Positions 43,461 to 54,329 of a stretch of DNA of 64,000 nt are shown piece after piece (within the stretch, counting starts at the first letter, position 1; the number at the start of each line of letters is the position of its first letter). The position numbers and the translations under genes are program-made. The notes under the pieces are model-generated. The model was not told the DNA's origin. It saw only the letters and a list, made by a program, of their open reading frames with translations, and did no database searches. Source of the DNA: Micropterix aruncella (lineage: Eukaryota; Arthropoda; Insecta; Lepidoptera; Micropterigidae); assembly GCA_944548615.1 (NCBI GenBank), contig OX155963.1, positions 30,531,985-30,595,984 of the forward strand, read 5' to 3'.

Positions 43461-44170
43461 TGCCTCCGTGCTACAAGCGCTAGCAAAAAACACTATAACC
43501 TCTGTCCTTGTACTGGAATGCCACAATGCGCTTCAATCCATTGCAGGGTCAAATAAAGTAACTCTGCAATGGATTAAAGGGCACAGCGACTCACTGGGCA
43601 ACGACGCGGCAGACGAACTGGCCAGAAGGGGATCAATGAAAATAGTATATGGACCGGAACCCTTGATGCCCATACCCCAGGCCCAAATAAAAACATGGCT
43701 ACGCAGGAACACCGATGAAACCCACCTTACAGAATGGAAAAAAAACGCAGGATGCAGGCAAACAAAGAATGCGATTCCGGAAGCGTCTAAAAAACTTGCC
43801 CGCAACCTCACCAGATTAAAAAGGGACAAAATCTGTAAAGTCATAGGTACTATGACAGGCCACTCCCATAAACAAACACCTGTTTACCATAGGTGTGACA
43901 GACAGCCCTCTATGCAGATGATGCATGGAGGAAGAAGAAACGCCACAGCATGTGCTCATGGAATGCAGGAGCGTGGCAGAGCAACGGGCAAGAATACTAC
44001 AATCTCCAGCATCTGTCCCGGAGGCCTATAGCAACCCAAACAGGCTGCTAACCTTCTGGGACAGCCTGGGTTGGCTGGAGTAACATAAACACAAATAGAA
44101 ACATGAGCCACGCACAACGGCCCAATAAGAGGCCAAGTGCGAGAAAAAAGCCCAGACAAACTAACTAACT
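43461..44170 (+). mobile_element. LINE with RNase H, 5'-truncated, 14-bp target duplication
   Basis: RNase H sequence KVTLQWIKGHSDSLGNDAAD followed by ELARRGS is present, then KLARNLTRLKRDKICKVIGT and TGHS. A frameshift near 43925 leads to CMEEEETPQHVLMEC, a terminal CCHC knuckle, and ends LLTFWDSLGWLE plus stop. The 3' end has a (taac)n tail. The duplication aacggcagaatttg lies at 43447-43460 and 44171-44184. RNase H plus CCHC places it in an I/R1/LOA-like group. Confidence 0.85.
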
Positions 44171-44184
44171 AACGGCAGAATTTG

Positions 44185-44817
44185 ATTCGAGTGAAATTAT
44201 ATTTTGAGAAAATTTTCCTATCTGAGTTGACGGAAATGTTAGAGAGGTATCGAAAAGACTTGTCATTTTCGGCAGTTAAAAATTTCGACACGAAGCGATT
44301 CCACTCTACAACGCAGTGCTAGAGACTACGGTGTCTAGACAAGATCAGTACCGCTGGTGCTGGTGGCAGGAGGAGCGGACTGACTTCAAAATATATCGCG
44401 GGAATATTGAAGTCAGCACTGTACCAACTTAAAATCAATTTACTTGTTGACAATACCGGGTCAGCAATAACTTGTCTTGAATTCGAAGTCAGTAACTGAC
44501 TCTGTAACTGACTCAGTAACTGAATGTAAATCAGACTTAATTGCAAACAGGTTTGATAGCGTAAAATGTCACCTAATTCAAAATTACAATTCGATATGAA
44601 ATTGTTGAACGCTTCTGGGAACAAATTTCCTCTCCGGCTTGTCGCCCTGTTACACGGTTGCCCTAAAGTGTATTCCAGATCGGTTGAGAATGTATATGTA
44701 TAAAACTAGGTACTTCTTTCTACTTGCCGCCGCCAGGCCATCTTTAGGGCGCTGTGGGTAAGAAAGGAAGGCAATATAAGTCTAGAGGCAGAGGTTGTCA
44801 ATACAGGTCCCGCTGCT
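44185..44817. other. Intergenic stretch with a small repeat shared with 8710-8850
   Basis: 'gaagtcagtaactgactc' and nearby blocks at 44490-44540 recur at about 8795-8820. No gene was seen. Confidence 0.45.
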
Positions 44818-44821
44818 TTAA

Positions 44822-45126
44822 CCCTTGGAGTAAATGGGTATTTTCATGGATGCATCTGTCTCTTTTGCAGGATTTTCGGCGACATCGACTTAAAGTACTA
44901 TAACTACGAAACTACTACACCAATCATAAAAAGAACAACTGCACAATGATTGCATTGAAATTTAGAATATAGAATATTGAAATATCATTTTGTAAAACAA
45001 TTAGATAATTATGAATAAATATGAGAAAGTCAAAGAAGTGAAAAAAACGCGCGACCAGATTTGGTCGACTCGTACTCAACGGATAATTGTTTCGCGACCA
45101 GATTTGGTTGACTCATACTCAACGGG
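44822..45126 (+). mobile_element. MITE-A copy 3
   Basis: It is flanked by TTAA (44818-44821, 45127-45130), with the same termini and subterminal direct repeats as the 40.7-kb copy. Confidence 0.9.
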
Positions 45127-45702
45127 TTAATAAAAAAAAAATATATTTCAGTTACCAAGCGATAGGTTCATTATTTAAGAATTAGCGTTTCCGCTTTGTC
45201 ATGAAGCAGTCTTACGTTGTGCGAAGTCAGAGGTCGGTGAATTCCATGACAGCTCCGTTTGTATTTTATTTTTATTTTACTGTACGGTCTTATCGTGCAT
45301 CAGGTTTGCTTATTTTATTATTGTGAAAATGTTAGTATTGAATTTTATTTTTGTTATCATTATTGTTAATTTTGTGTTTCATTTTCTTAATTTGTAATGT
45401 CTGCTCTACTTATTGGCAAATGCTTTGGCCGCTGCCTATGTCTCTCTTTCCCATACATTTTTCACACGTCACAGTGGTGCCGACTCGGTTCCACCTTAGC
45501 GAAGCGGCCAAGCATTGGCCAAAGTGTAAAGCGGGCATATGCCTAACATGTGGTTAAGACCGTAAACGAGTAATACTGAAAACTCAAGTAATTTAACACC
45601 CGAGCTTAAAAAACCGTCTAAATAAGACACCATTGTCTTAAATCGCACTTTTAAATCGCTACACCTACTAAAAAGTAATATATTGGACTTATTAGGCATT
45701 AA

Positions 45703-45941
45703 CCCGGTAACTCCCTAACATCCCTTGCGGGACCAACGGCCGACTCCCCCAATTTCCAGGTTATAATTTTTTATATGTCAAATTTCAATGCGATCATTTT
45801 ACAGTATTTTTTTTTATGATCCGTATAGTGGTTTACAAGTTATGGTCGTTTGTATCAAGGTCGTCGACTCGCGTCGATTTTACGCGTGAAAATGTCGCGG
45901 GCAAAAGTGATAGCTGAATTTTTACTTCGCGAGAGGAGGGG
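45703..45941. mobile_element. MITE-B, TTAA-flanked relative of MITE-A
   Basis: It begins CCCGGTAACTCCC and ends GAGGAGGGG between two TTAA sites. Its centre ('atttcaatgcgatcatttta', 'ttttttatgatccgtatagt', 'aaggtcgtcg') aligns with the MITE-A centre ('atttcaatgcaatcattgtg', 'tttttatgattggtgtagta', 'aggtcgatgtcg'), although the ends differ. Confidence 0.65.
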
Positions 45942-46027
45942 TTAACCAGACACCACGGATTTAGATTATTATAAAAAAATAACATAAATGACTATATTTT
46001 TGTGACTAGTTTTATTACTATACTTAT

Positions 46028-46385
46028 TACAAACGGAGCTGCCATAGAATTCACAAACCGGAAACGGGACTATTATTAATCGTTAGTCGGGAGCGTTGGA
46101 CTCCAGACTAACGATTGGCTGCGGTAGGTTTAGAGCAGCTGTCTTGCCACATATGAGCGTTCACATTACCACCCATCCATGATGAAATTGAGGCGCGGAA
46201 ATCGAGGTATAAGATATTTTTTCTAGGAAAGAGTTGATTATCTTCCTGGAGAGATCAAGATCTTAAAAGAGGTGAAAAAGAAATTTGGCTGGTAGGCCAC
46301 AAGCGCTAACTTCCATTGCGTGAAGGTGAACAGTGAAGCCGTTCTGGGTATTTATTTAATTTGTACTCGTGATCTTTTGAGATAC
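46028..46385 (-). mobile_element. RLE-type LINE 3' end, minus copy
   Basis: It runs from the reverse complement of the terminal 'gcagctccgtttgta' through 'gtaggtttagagcagctgtc' into the coding end. It is more diverged than the 42.8-kb copy. Confidence 0.75.
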
Positions 46386-46439
46386 TTGATCATTTAGCTC
46401 AGGTACATGTGAGAATTTTATGTTTCAATATCTTTGATG

Positions 46440-47110
46440 TTTTTTTTTTCAAAAATGTAATTTTGTATTCGAGTTGGTTATCGTTCTGACAGTCGTTGTC
46501 ATTGCCAGGGCGCGTTGCAGCGGACTGCGACAGCCGCCGAAAGTAAAAAGGTAAATTGTGAGAATTTTATATGTCTCTATCAGGTCCCTTCTTTACCTGC
46601 TTTGTTCGAGAGTAGTCAGTCCAAGTAATTTCAAGCTATCTTCATAATTCTTATTCTTCAGTCTCACTGGCAGTTTGGTGGTCATTCACTGCACCAAGTA
46701 ATCGATTCCAAGGGATCTTTATAATTCCTATTCTCCAGGCCTACTAGCATTTTGGTTGCCCTCAGCTGCACCTTTTCTAGGACATCTACATCTTTGCATT
46801 AAAAGGGGTTCCAGACCTGATAGCCATATAGCCATTCAGGAATAGGTCTCACATATGCCTTGTCATTAGAGACAGAGAGTAGAGTTGACGCGGGGTGAGG
46901 AACTTCCGAAACAAATCATTTGATGTCACATACAGGTGTTACTGCGTTTTTGTTTGGCCCCACCATTTTCAAATTTATAAATAAACATCTACTTGGTTTT
47001 TTTTAATATACCTTTGTATTTAACTCGGTTGTCTGTCTGGCAGTCGTTGTAGTTGCCCAGGCGTGTCGCAGTGGACAGCGACGGCCGCCAAAAGTAAAAG
47101 TGAAAATTCC
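46440..47110 (-). repeat. Two direct ~90-bp copies of a Cys/Thr-coding-like segment
   Basis: 'ctgacagtcgttgtcattgc' (about 46486) and 'ctggcagtcgttgtagttgc' (about 47036) start two related segments that both end 'gccgaaagtaaaa'/'gccaaaagtaaaa'. They probably belong to LINE 3' regions flanking the RT fragment. Confidence 0.45.
46590..46900 (-). mobile_element. LINE reverse-transcriptase fragment
   Basis: The minus strand reads VLEKVQLRATKMLVGLENRN followed by YKDPLE, with YxxxVWNPF upstream. This is the RT thumb motif of common insect and vertebrate endonuclease-RT elements (LEkVQrRaTKmi..l...sY..RL). It is out of frame further on. Confidence 0.6.
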
Positions 47111-47423
47111 CACGCATAGAAACTTATTTCTATACAGGATTTACTACGGATATACCAGGGTTTGTTGACAAACATTCACAGCTGATTTGAAATACACCAT
47201 AAATACACGTTCATTGGCACACTGGTAGTTTCATTTACACCGTGCTTAAACTTTCTTAATTTTAAACACTACTTAACATTTATCACATACATTATTTGGC
47301 CTTTTTCCCTGAAAATTTGGCACGCACGTGAAACATATTGTCTTTGGAAGGATCTGATAAGTCGTTATTTCCTTACGGAAAGTACCGAATGAGAATCGGC
47401 TGTCGACCTATCAGATCCATATA

Positions 47424-47577
47424 CTATGCTGCCATGAACAATGTCGGCGGTTGGTTGGGGCTGGCGCGGCGATCAATGGCCACTCGGCAGCGCAGTGGAC
47501 TGAGGCTTGCCTCCGAGATTTTCACGCAGCCGCGGACAGTCAGCTTTTGCAGGTCTGGGCAGTTCTGATCCAAAGCG
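47424..47577 (-). CDS. FBXL15: FBXL15-like exon 3 (C-terminal LRR and tail)
   Basis: The acceptor CTTTTAG begins an exon encoding ALDQNCPDLQKLTVRGCVKI..SEASLSPLRCRVAIDR and ends TLFMAA plus TAG at 47424-47426. This matches the CPxLRSLRVRHCHHVxExSLSxLRxRxVxID end of vertebrate FBXL15, the strongest support for orthology. Confidence 0.9.
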
Positions 47578-50500
47578 CTAAAAGAAAGAAAAAGCTGGTT
47601 TAGGATTAGAGATTAGACCAGCGGCTGGGCTGTTTGGGCCCAACCCACATATCGTAAGCTGCAATTCAGAAATTGTCACTTTGAAATACAGTGTGTATAA
47701 GATCTTTCAAACTTCAATTTAAAATATTAGAAATCTATATGACTGATTTTTAAAAATAATGACAGTTAATTTAAATTCAAACAGACGGACATATACAGAC
47801 AGATATTTGCATGCCAGCTCACACCATCTACGTTTAGTGCAGACGACGCTTGTGAATCGAGCAAGTGATCTATGCGACACTGAGTATTTTCCGCAGGAAA
47901 CGCACACGATCCAATATATCTTGGACTTCATCTGGACAGACGCCTGACCTGGATAACTAACATTAAACAAAACCGTAATCTGCATTGGCTCATGGGTAGA
48001 CACTATTCTACGCGTCGACAACAAGCTGATCATCTATAACTGTACTTGAGCCTATTTGGTAATAAGCAAGCAAAAGTAATATACCCTCTCTTTCAGGATA
48101 GTATATCTACGGGCTATTGCAAACGCACCGTGCTTTACAAGAAATGATGAAACTCATCACTACCTGAAAGTCCACACTATTGGCACTGAAATTGAGCAAT
48201 ACAAAACTCAACATGCTGAATGATTGGCATCCTATCCAAATCCTCCTTCAGCTAAGCTACTTAATCAATCCAATGTGATTTACAGATTAAAAAGAAACCA
48301 AGTTCCATAGAAAGGAAAATCTAAGCATTGGCCTCGTCTCATAAACGTTATTAAACATCACACACAACAAATTAGATTATGGTCGGATGAATCTCAAATC
48401 AATCTCAAATCTACGTAGAAAAACATTTAAAAATAACTGTCTTTTTCAAGAAATTATGGCTGAAAAACAGTCTTTTTTCGTCAGCTGTATGATTTTCGAA
48501 AAAAAAAGTTAACACCGCTTCCTATTTGATGCGGACTACACTTACCCAATTCCAATATCCGTGACACTCTTGCAATCGGCTATGTTGAGAACCTGTAGTC
48601 GTGTGCAATTCTTGGCCATGGTCAGCATGACCCTATCGCCGACATCGTACACGCCTTCGAGCGATATAATCTTGAGCGTCTTGAACCGTTTGAAAAACAG
48701 CGAGATGTTCGCCGAAGATAAATTGATGCAGTAGGAAAAGTCGACGTCCTCGAGGTCCCACTGATGCAGTGTGAGATTCTCCAATGCGCCGGTGGTGAGC
48801 CAGCGGCAGGTGGACAGGTGCAGCACTTTGAGCGTGTTGCACTGCAGGATCACCGGCTGGAGAGAGCGCGGAGTCAGGTTCTTGCAGTAGCCGAGATCGA
48901 TGGACTTCAGCTTGTGATTCCGTTTCAGCAGCGGTATCAGATCTCTGTCCAGAATTTTGCTGCCGGTGATATCGATGTGGGTTAGGTTGTGGCAAGTCAC
49001 CACGAAAACCTGCTAAACGGAAATGATTAGTAATCGAACTGCGGGCAACTTAATAATTTTGGGGTGAGATTACGATCGCTATGGGGCAATAAAATGCCTT
49101 TTTAGCGAATGATTCTTTAGCTCCGTATTTAATATGCGTCTTCGTACGAATGAACAATTTTTAATGTAATTCTGTTTTTATTAACCCTTCAGGCCTCGGC
49201 CCCTCGGCCGATTGACAAGTAAAAATTAGTAAAAAATATGAATTACGACACTGTCTCACCAAAACATTAATTACTGCCAAACCACTGTACCCATAATTAA
49301 AATGAAACATATTAACATAATAAAACATAATAAAATCAAACAAATTAAATTAAAATAAAATTAAAACGGGGCCGTCACGCTGAATCGTGTTGTGGCCGAT
49401 ATCAGCCAATCGGGGCCTGAGGGGTAATAGATAAACCCTTGAAAGAACCAATTAAATTATGTATGTATGCATGCTGTGCTTTGAGAATCTGTCATTAACT
49501 ATATAGTAATTAAGTAAATATTGATGTATTTTTGTTGGTGGTACATGTAATCTCCTGTATTTTATTATCCGTCTATTTTTGAGTTATGACCAATTCATTG
49601 AAAAGTAATTATAAAACATAAACATGTAAATTGTTATAAGTAAATATATTTGTTATTACAAGTATTGTTATTACAAGTATTAAATATGCAAGTACAGCTG
49701 TATAAAAGTGAAACCCTCCAAATGTTTTTGCTTTGGACTCACCGGCGTAGACACAAAATTTACGTCCTATGACCCCAAATTGGTCTATAAGGGCTCTATT
49801 ATCTCCCTTATAGACCCAAATAACCACTTCAAATTCCTTGGCAGGAAAATCACCTGTCAAGGAAAAGACCTCTCTGGTGAACATGTTATAGAACATTTCA
49901 GTAGTTGTCTTGCAAAGATAGATGCCTTGCTAATTTCTGGCCCTCGTAAGGCTTGGCAATTGGATCTATGACAATTATTTAACTTCACATTTGCCATGGC
50001 CTTTCTTATTTACGATTTCACCAAAACCCAACTGTCTCGTCTGGATGCACTGGTGACAGCTAGTTTAAAATCCTGGTTGTCCTTAACCAAACCAGCTGAC
50101 CCCTCGACTCTCTTCAGGTCCAAACACAATTTTGGGCTAGCTCTAAAACTGCCCTCTCTGCTCTACGCCAACTCCAGAATAACTAAAAATTCGATTCTAC
50201 GCAATTCCAAGGATCCGGCAATATCGAAGCACGTAACAAGTGGCCGTAGTGAGTCAAATGATCTACAAGCCCGCAAAGAATTCCACAAAAAGTTCCTTGC
50301 TGGAATCAGCCAGAACGGCAATGGTCTGGGGTATGGCAGTCCAACAATGAGCGATGTGGACTTGAAGAAGTCTCTCTTGCGGGGAGATTACGACAGCAAT
50401 AGTATGGCTCACGCTATTGGCCTTCAATGCCAGAATGATTGGACAACAATTGGAGACTTATGCATTCCTCCTCCAATGCACTGGAAAGTAATGTTGTATG

Positions 50501-53500
50501 ACTGGACGCCAGAGATGCTTTTTGTAAACTATAATACTTATCTATTTTCTAATCACTGCATCATATTCCATAGGAAGTGATGATACACAGCCACCAATGA
50601 TATTTGAAAAAAAGTCATAAATTTGGAAAATAGACGACCTCTTTCCACAAAAAACGTCAAAATTTACATACAAAACGGAAATCCGCTTCAGTAGAGGTGC
50701 ACTTTGATCGTCAATAAAAAAAATCAAGACTTACTGCTAGTCTGTTTATTTTGACATTTGATATGCAATAATAGTTAGCAAGCTATACCTTATATATAAC
50801 TACCATAATAACTTTATATCAACCCAAAATTGCAACACAGAAAATGTGTAACATATTTAAAATAAACAAAATCGAAATACTTTCATTAATGACTGATTGC
50901 TGGAAACCAAATTACGAATTGCCAAACTAAGTGCTTTTTCGCAAGATGTAATGACGAAAGTAACGTTTCCCCATTCAACAAACATTAACACGTAGGCCTA
51001 ACATTTGCAATTGCAGTCCCTCAATTAGAAGCAAATATAAATGATGTCCAAATCTACCATTCCGCAGCTTTTATAATCTAAATACCAAATTGAAATATAT
51101 TTATTCATATACATAATGTACACATACTGAATGTCAAAAGACAGTAATAGTATTTTTTGTAGTTTTTTTTCGGCGAGTTCTACAAGTAAGATTCCACTGG
51201 AATAATAGCCAGATGTATTATAATTAATAAAGTTTCTAACCAGAATCGTAAGTTAAATCTTCTACTCATCTCAAACTTTCATCGCTCGAAGAACTTGATG
51301 TGTCGCAGTCGGAATTTCCTAGTGTTATTATAAGTGAGTCAGTGAAATTATCCACTTTTGGTTCTAGTTGAACATATTTTTCCTTATGTTCTCTCGTCTT
51401 TCTCCTAACGTCACTAAACATATCAAGGGTAATAGACTGCTTCTTTTCTAAATAATTCTTACACATTTTTCAAGTTAAACTTAGCATTTTGTGATGTAAC
51501 TTTACCTTTAATAATACCCACAGTAACTCTATTGGGTTGAGTTCTGGATGGTAGGGTGCTAGGCGCAGTACACTGTGTCTGTGATATTCGAGGATTTTAT
51601 CAAATACAAATTGTACATGGTTTGGCTTATTTTGTTTTAATAATATCATATAGTATTAGTTTTGTGTTTCTTTCTGGATATGATATATTATACTTGTCCA
51701 ACCAAGCTAACATGTAAGCTTTTCATGAATTAGATATGGGCACTGGATCCGATACGACGTTGTGATACGATGCGTTATCGACTATTAAAACTAACTGTGG
51801 CGGTAAATTTGGAAGAAGTTTTTCTTTGATCCATTTCTGATAATTACCAGCATTCATATTACTATGATAATCTTCCGTTTGCTTTGTTGCTGGATAGATA
51901 AGCAAAGCTTCTGGAATGAATCCTGGTTCCGAGCAGGCATCAACGATCACTACCATATTGCCCTTGGAAATAGGTACTGTACAACCTTCGCTCGTTTCAT
52001 CGGACCATGATCAAGGCAACGTAGGTGAGCTGTGAATGTAAGATTCATCCTTATATATTATAGGTCGGCGTTGTGATCTAAATTCTTGTAGTTTGGAAAG
52101 ATATAATGTTCTTTTCAGTCTGATGTGACTTCTTTCAATGAGTAGTTTTTTATTATTTTGCCTAGCCTCTGATCTTCCTTAGTGTAGAAATGCCACCCTC
52201 AAAGTTGATACTGTCTTTCAACACTTCCAATAACTTTTTTAATGTCGGAAATGCACGCTAAACCATATGGAAGTTGTAGATAGTATGCCCTATGACTTGC
52301 TGGTCAAAACTATCTACTGTAGATTTTTTCGCTAACCTTGCTAGCTTTTTACCTAGTGTTCTGAAAGTAACTTGTACAGACAGCAATGTTTTGCATGCTG
52401 GTGGCTCTTCTTCCCTTGAGGTAGATGGTTGTGATTTTGACACAGATGCTGTAACACAACTCGTTAAACGCTTCTCTGAGAAACACTATTCGCCTCTGAT
52501 GTCAAACCGTACAAATCTTTCATTAAACAGCCTCCACCATGACAGTTTTTATTATGATGCATAAAATAGTTAAAAACATTTTACACTATATCACGAGCTT
52601 GTCCTGTTAATGTTTTGCCAGAACCAATTCTGTCAAAAGACATTTTATTCTAACCTCCAAATAGGTACAAAAACAATCACACACAATAACGAGCGTCGTT
52701 GATCGACTCGTGACTGACGCTAACGGACGAATGAGAAAAAAGAACACTCCGTATTCATGAGCAGTAGCAACAGCCAAACAATAACGGTCTCCTTCATACT
52801 CATTAGCTTGACCGCGAGCAAGAGACAGAAAGGCTTTTTATGATGAGCATGTGTAAATGTGTTGAGCTATCTTGCATAGTCAAGACAAGGTAAGAGGAAG
52901 AGACTGCGCAAGACTCACAGATTTGATTTATGAAATTTTGCCCTGCTTCAGCTGCTTATTGCCTGCAATTTTGGACAACAATGATTTTGTTTCATACCCC
53001 AAGTTAGGTGACGCTAAAATTAAGGAAGGCATATTTGTTGCTCCTGATATAAGAAAACAAATGAATGATAATAAGTGTAAAGACAGTTTGAATGACTGTG
53101 AGGTTATATGAAATCGGAGACTATTGCGGTTGTTTGACATAATAAATAAGATAAAAAAACGAATTTACTGTGTGAATTTTGTAGCACCAGACTTTTCGGC
53201 GACGTTGCAGCCAGTGTCTAGGGTAGCCGTCTACCCTAGACAACGGCGGCTGCAAGGTCGCCGAAACGACGGGTGCTACAAAATTTCCGAAGTAACTTCG
53301 TTTTTTATCTTATTTATAAATGACTGAGGTTGATGCTTAGAAATCTTTCTGAAATGTCGTTAATAACTTCCTTGGAAACAATACGGCGGATAACTACAAA
53401 GAACTGTTACCTGAGCTTCTTAATAATTACAAAGCACTTGGCTGTAATATGTCACTAAAGATCCACTTCTTAGATTCTCATCTGGATTTTTTCCTAACCA

Positions 53501-54328
53501 ATCTCGGAGCTGTGAGCGACGAACACGGTGAACGCTTTCATTCAGGAAATATTCAACATGAAGACTCGCTTTTAAGAAAAGTGAAACCCACGAATGCTAG
53601 CTGACTTATGCTGAAATCTGAAGACTGATATACCTACAGCACACTACGCCAAAAAATCAAAACCAAGTAGATTGTAAATATGTCAAAATTGCATGCATGT
53701 ATAATAAACGTTTTGAAAAATATGGTAAATACAAAAAACTATGCCCGATAGAAAGAAACAATTTACATATTTGAAATCAGCGTCAAAAATTCTGTAAGAT
53801 TCAGCTGTTATCATTCCTGTAGCGAACAAAAACCAAAATTGTGTTGTCCAGTGCAATCAGTTCACCTAAGCTAGCAACTGGATGAAGTTCACAACCCATG
53901 AGGGCCAATCCACGGGCGGACCATATGGTGAACACATTTTTACAATCATCTTGCCACATTATCGCACCGCTAAGAAATATAAATAACCGCAATTATTTAC
54001 AGTCTAAACCGCATTAAACGAGGCGCAAAGCAATAAAATTCGCCATCAAATAACGTAAATATAAGCATCTTCATTCGCACATGCGAACACGCCTTAGCAA
54101 CGATAGAAAACTAATTATTACAAAACGAACCCTGAAAGTCAAAGAGGTGCAGGTCCTGAAGAAGATTCTGAGATGTTTCATCCTCTCGAAGTGGCGGTCT
54201 ATCAGCATTCGACCTCTCCGCGAGACACTGCGTACGTTCAAGCAGTCGCCGATACGAATCAGCGCGATTATTCTGTCTATCAACACGTCGTCCCACGGGA
54301 GATCCAGCAGGTTAATCGGCGGTTTCAT
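47424..54328 (-). CDS. FBXL15: FBXL15-like F-box and leucine-rich repeat protein
   Basis: Exons in order are 54131-54328, 48546-49012 and 47424-47577, together 819 nt or 272 residues plus stop, close to the roughly 300 residues of vertebrate FBXL15. The F-box starts at residue 5 (NLLDLPWDDVLIDRIIALIR). About seven LRRs of the cysteine-containing type follow (HNLTHIDITGS, LKSIDLGYCKNLT, LKVLHLSTCRWLT, LEDVDFSYCINLS, LQVLNIADCKSVT, LQKLTVRGCVKIS). FBXL15 is the substrate receptor of an SCF ubiquitin ligase, known in vertebrates for SMURF1 turnover in BMP signalling; that role here is inference. Intron 1 (about 5.1 kb) holds an IS630-like transposon, a LINE and a degenerate multicopy gene. The start ATG is inferred from the position of the F-box. 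Confidence 0.85.
47580..48544. other. FBXL15 intron 2, no feature recognised
   Basis: This is AT-rich intron sequence with short spurious ORFs only. Confidence 0.6.
48546..49012 (-). CDS. FBXL15: FBXL15-like exon 2 (LRRs)
   Basis: This exon carries most of the leucine-rich repeats. The acceptor GTTTAG at 49013-49018 is drawn; a CAG three bases downstream is an alternative. The donor GTAAGT is at 48540-48545, splitting a Gly codon (GG|C) shared with exon 3. Opposite-strand and other-frame ORFs here are shadows. Confidence 0.9.
49185..49424. mobile_element. MITE-C, TTAA-flanked, GC-rich inverted ends
   Basis: It starts CCCTTCAGGCCTCGGCCCC after TTAA (49181-49184) and ends GGGGCCTGAGGGG before TAAT, a one-step decayed TTAA. 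The ends invert over CCCYTCAGGCC. It lies in FBXL15 intron 1. Confidence 0.65.
49690..50525 (+). mobile_element. RLE-type LINE, internal RT fragment
   Basis: It reads KPSKCFCFGLTGVDTKFTSY..FKFLGRKITCQGKD, then, after a stop, LSRLDALVTASLKSWLSLTK and ..GYGSPTMSDVDLKKSLLRGD. The last part overlaps the start of the 41.86-kb copy at high identity, so together the two copies cover the region from the end of RT to the 3' end. It breaks off at DWTPEM into unrelated sequence. Confidence 0.75.
50580..51260. other. Intron sequence with no recognised feature
   Basis: This is AT-rich FBXL15 intron 1 sequence. A short minus-strand ORF at 50542-50727 shows no domain. Confidence 0.45.
51266..52560 (-). pseudogene. 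Degenerate IS630/Tc1-like (DDE) transposon
   Basis: The minus strand starts with ..MSKSQPSTSREEEPPACKTL..VTFRTLGKKLARL near 52440. Later it reads VVIVDACSEPGFIPEALLIY..YHSNMNAGNYQKWI..LPPQLVLIVDNASYHN, with the second catalytic Asp in VDNASYHN, and finally RLAPYHPELNPIELLW with the catalytic Glu. This D...D...E order and the HPELNPIE motif identify the IS630-Tc1-mariner transposase fold. Several stops and frameshifts make it inactive. Confidence 0.8.
52920..53600 (+). pseudogene. Second degenerate copy of the multicopy arthropod gene family
   Basis: It reads LGDAKIKEGIFVAPDIRKQM..SLNDCEV, then after an insertion VDA.KSF.NVVNNFLGNNTA..LGCNMSLKIHFLDSHLDF followed by TNLGAVSDEHGERFH. These align with the 3' half of the copy at 36293-37620. 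The coding frame is interrupted by a small Penelope-type element at about 53104-53329. Confidence 0.7.
53104..53329. mobile_element. Miniature Penelope-type inverted-repeat element
   Basis: It is made almost only of the Penelope end and its inverse: 'acgaatttactgtgtgaatt' with 'gcgacgttgcagcc', then 'acaacggcggctgcaagg' and 'aacttcgttttttatctta'. The flanks aatgactgtgaggtt (53089-53103) and aatgactgaggtt (from about 53321) look like an imperfect target duplication. Restoring one copy rejoins the host reading frame. A similar stub is at 9376-9470. Confidence 0.7.
54131..54328 (-). CDS. FBXL15: FBXL15-like exon 1 (F-box)
   Basis: It encodes MKPPINLLDLPWDDVLIDRI..SVSRRGRMLIDRHF, aligning with the LDLPWEDVL...VSRAFRxLV F-box of FBXL15. 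The donor is either GTTCGT (exon end 54131) or GTAATA (54122); both keep phase 0 into exon 2. The first is drawn; the second adds three codons. Confidence 0.75.
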
Positions 54329-54329
54329 C

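Noticed and set aside
53801..53992. Possible extra FBXL15 exon (AIMWQDDCKNVFTIWSARGL...) on the minus strand
   Set aside because: It has an acceptor-like and a donor-like site, but its phase cannot be inserted between the F-box and LRR exons, which join in phase without it. No leucine-rich repeat pattern was seen.
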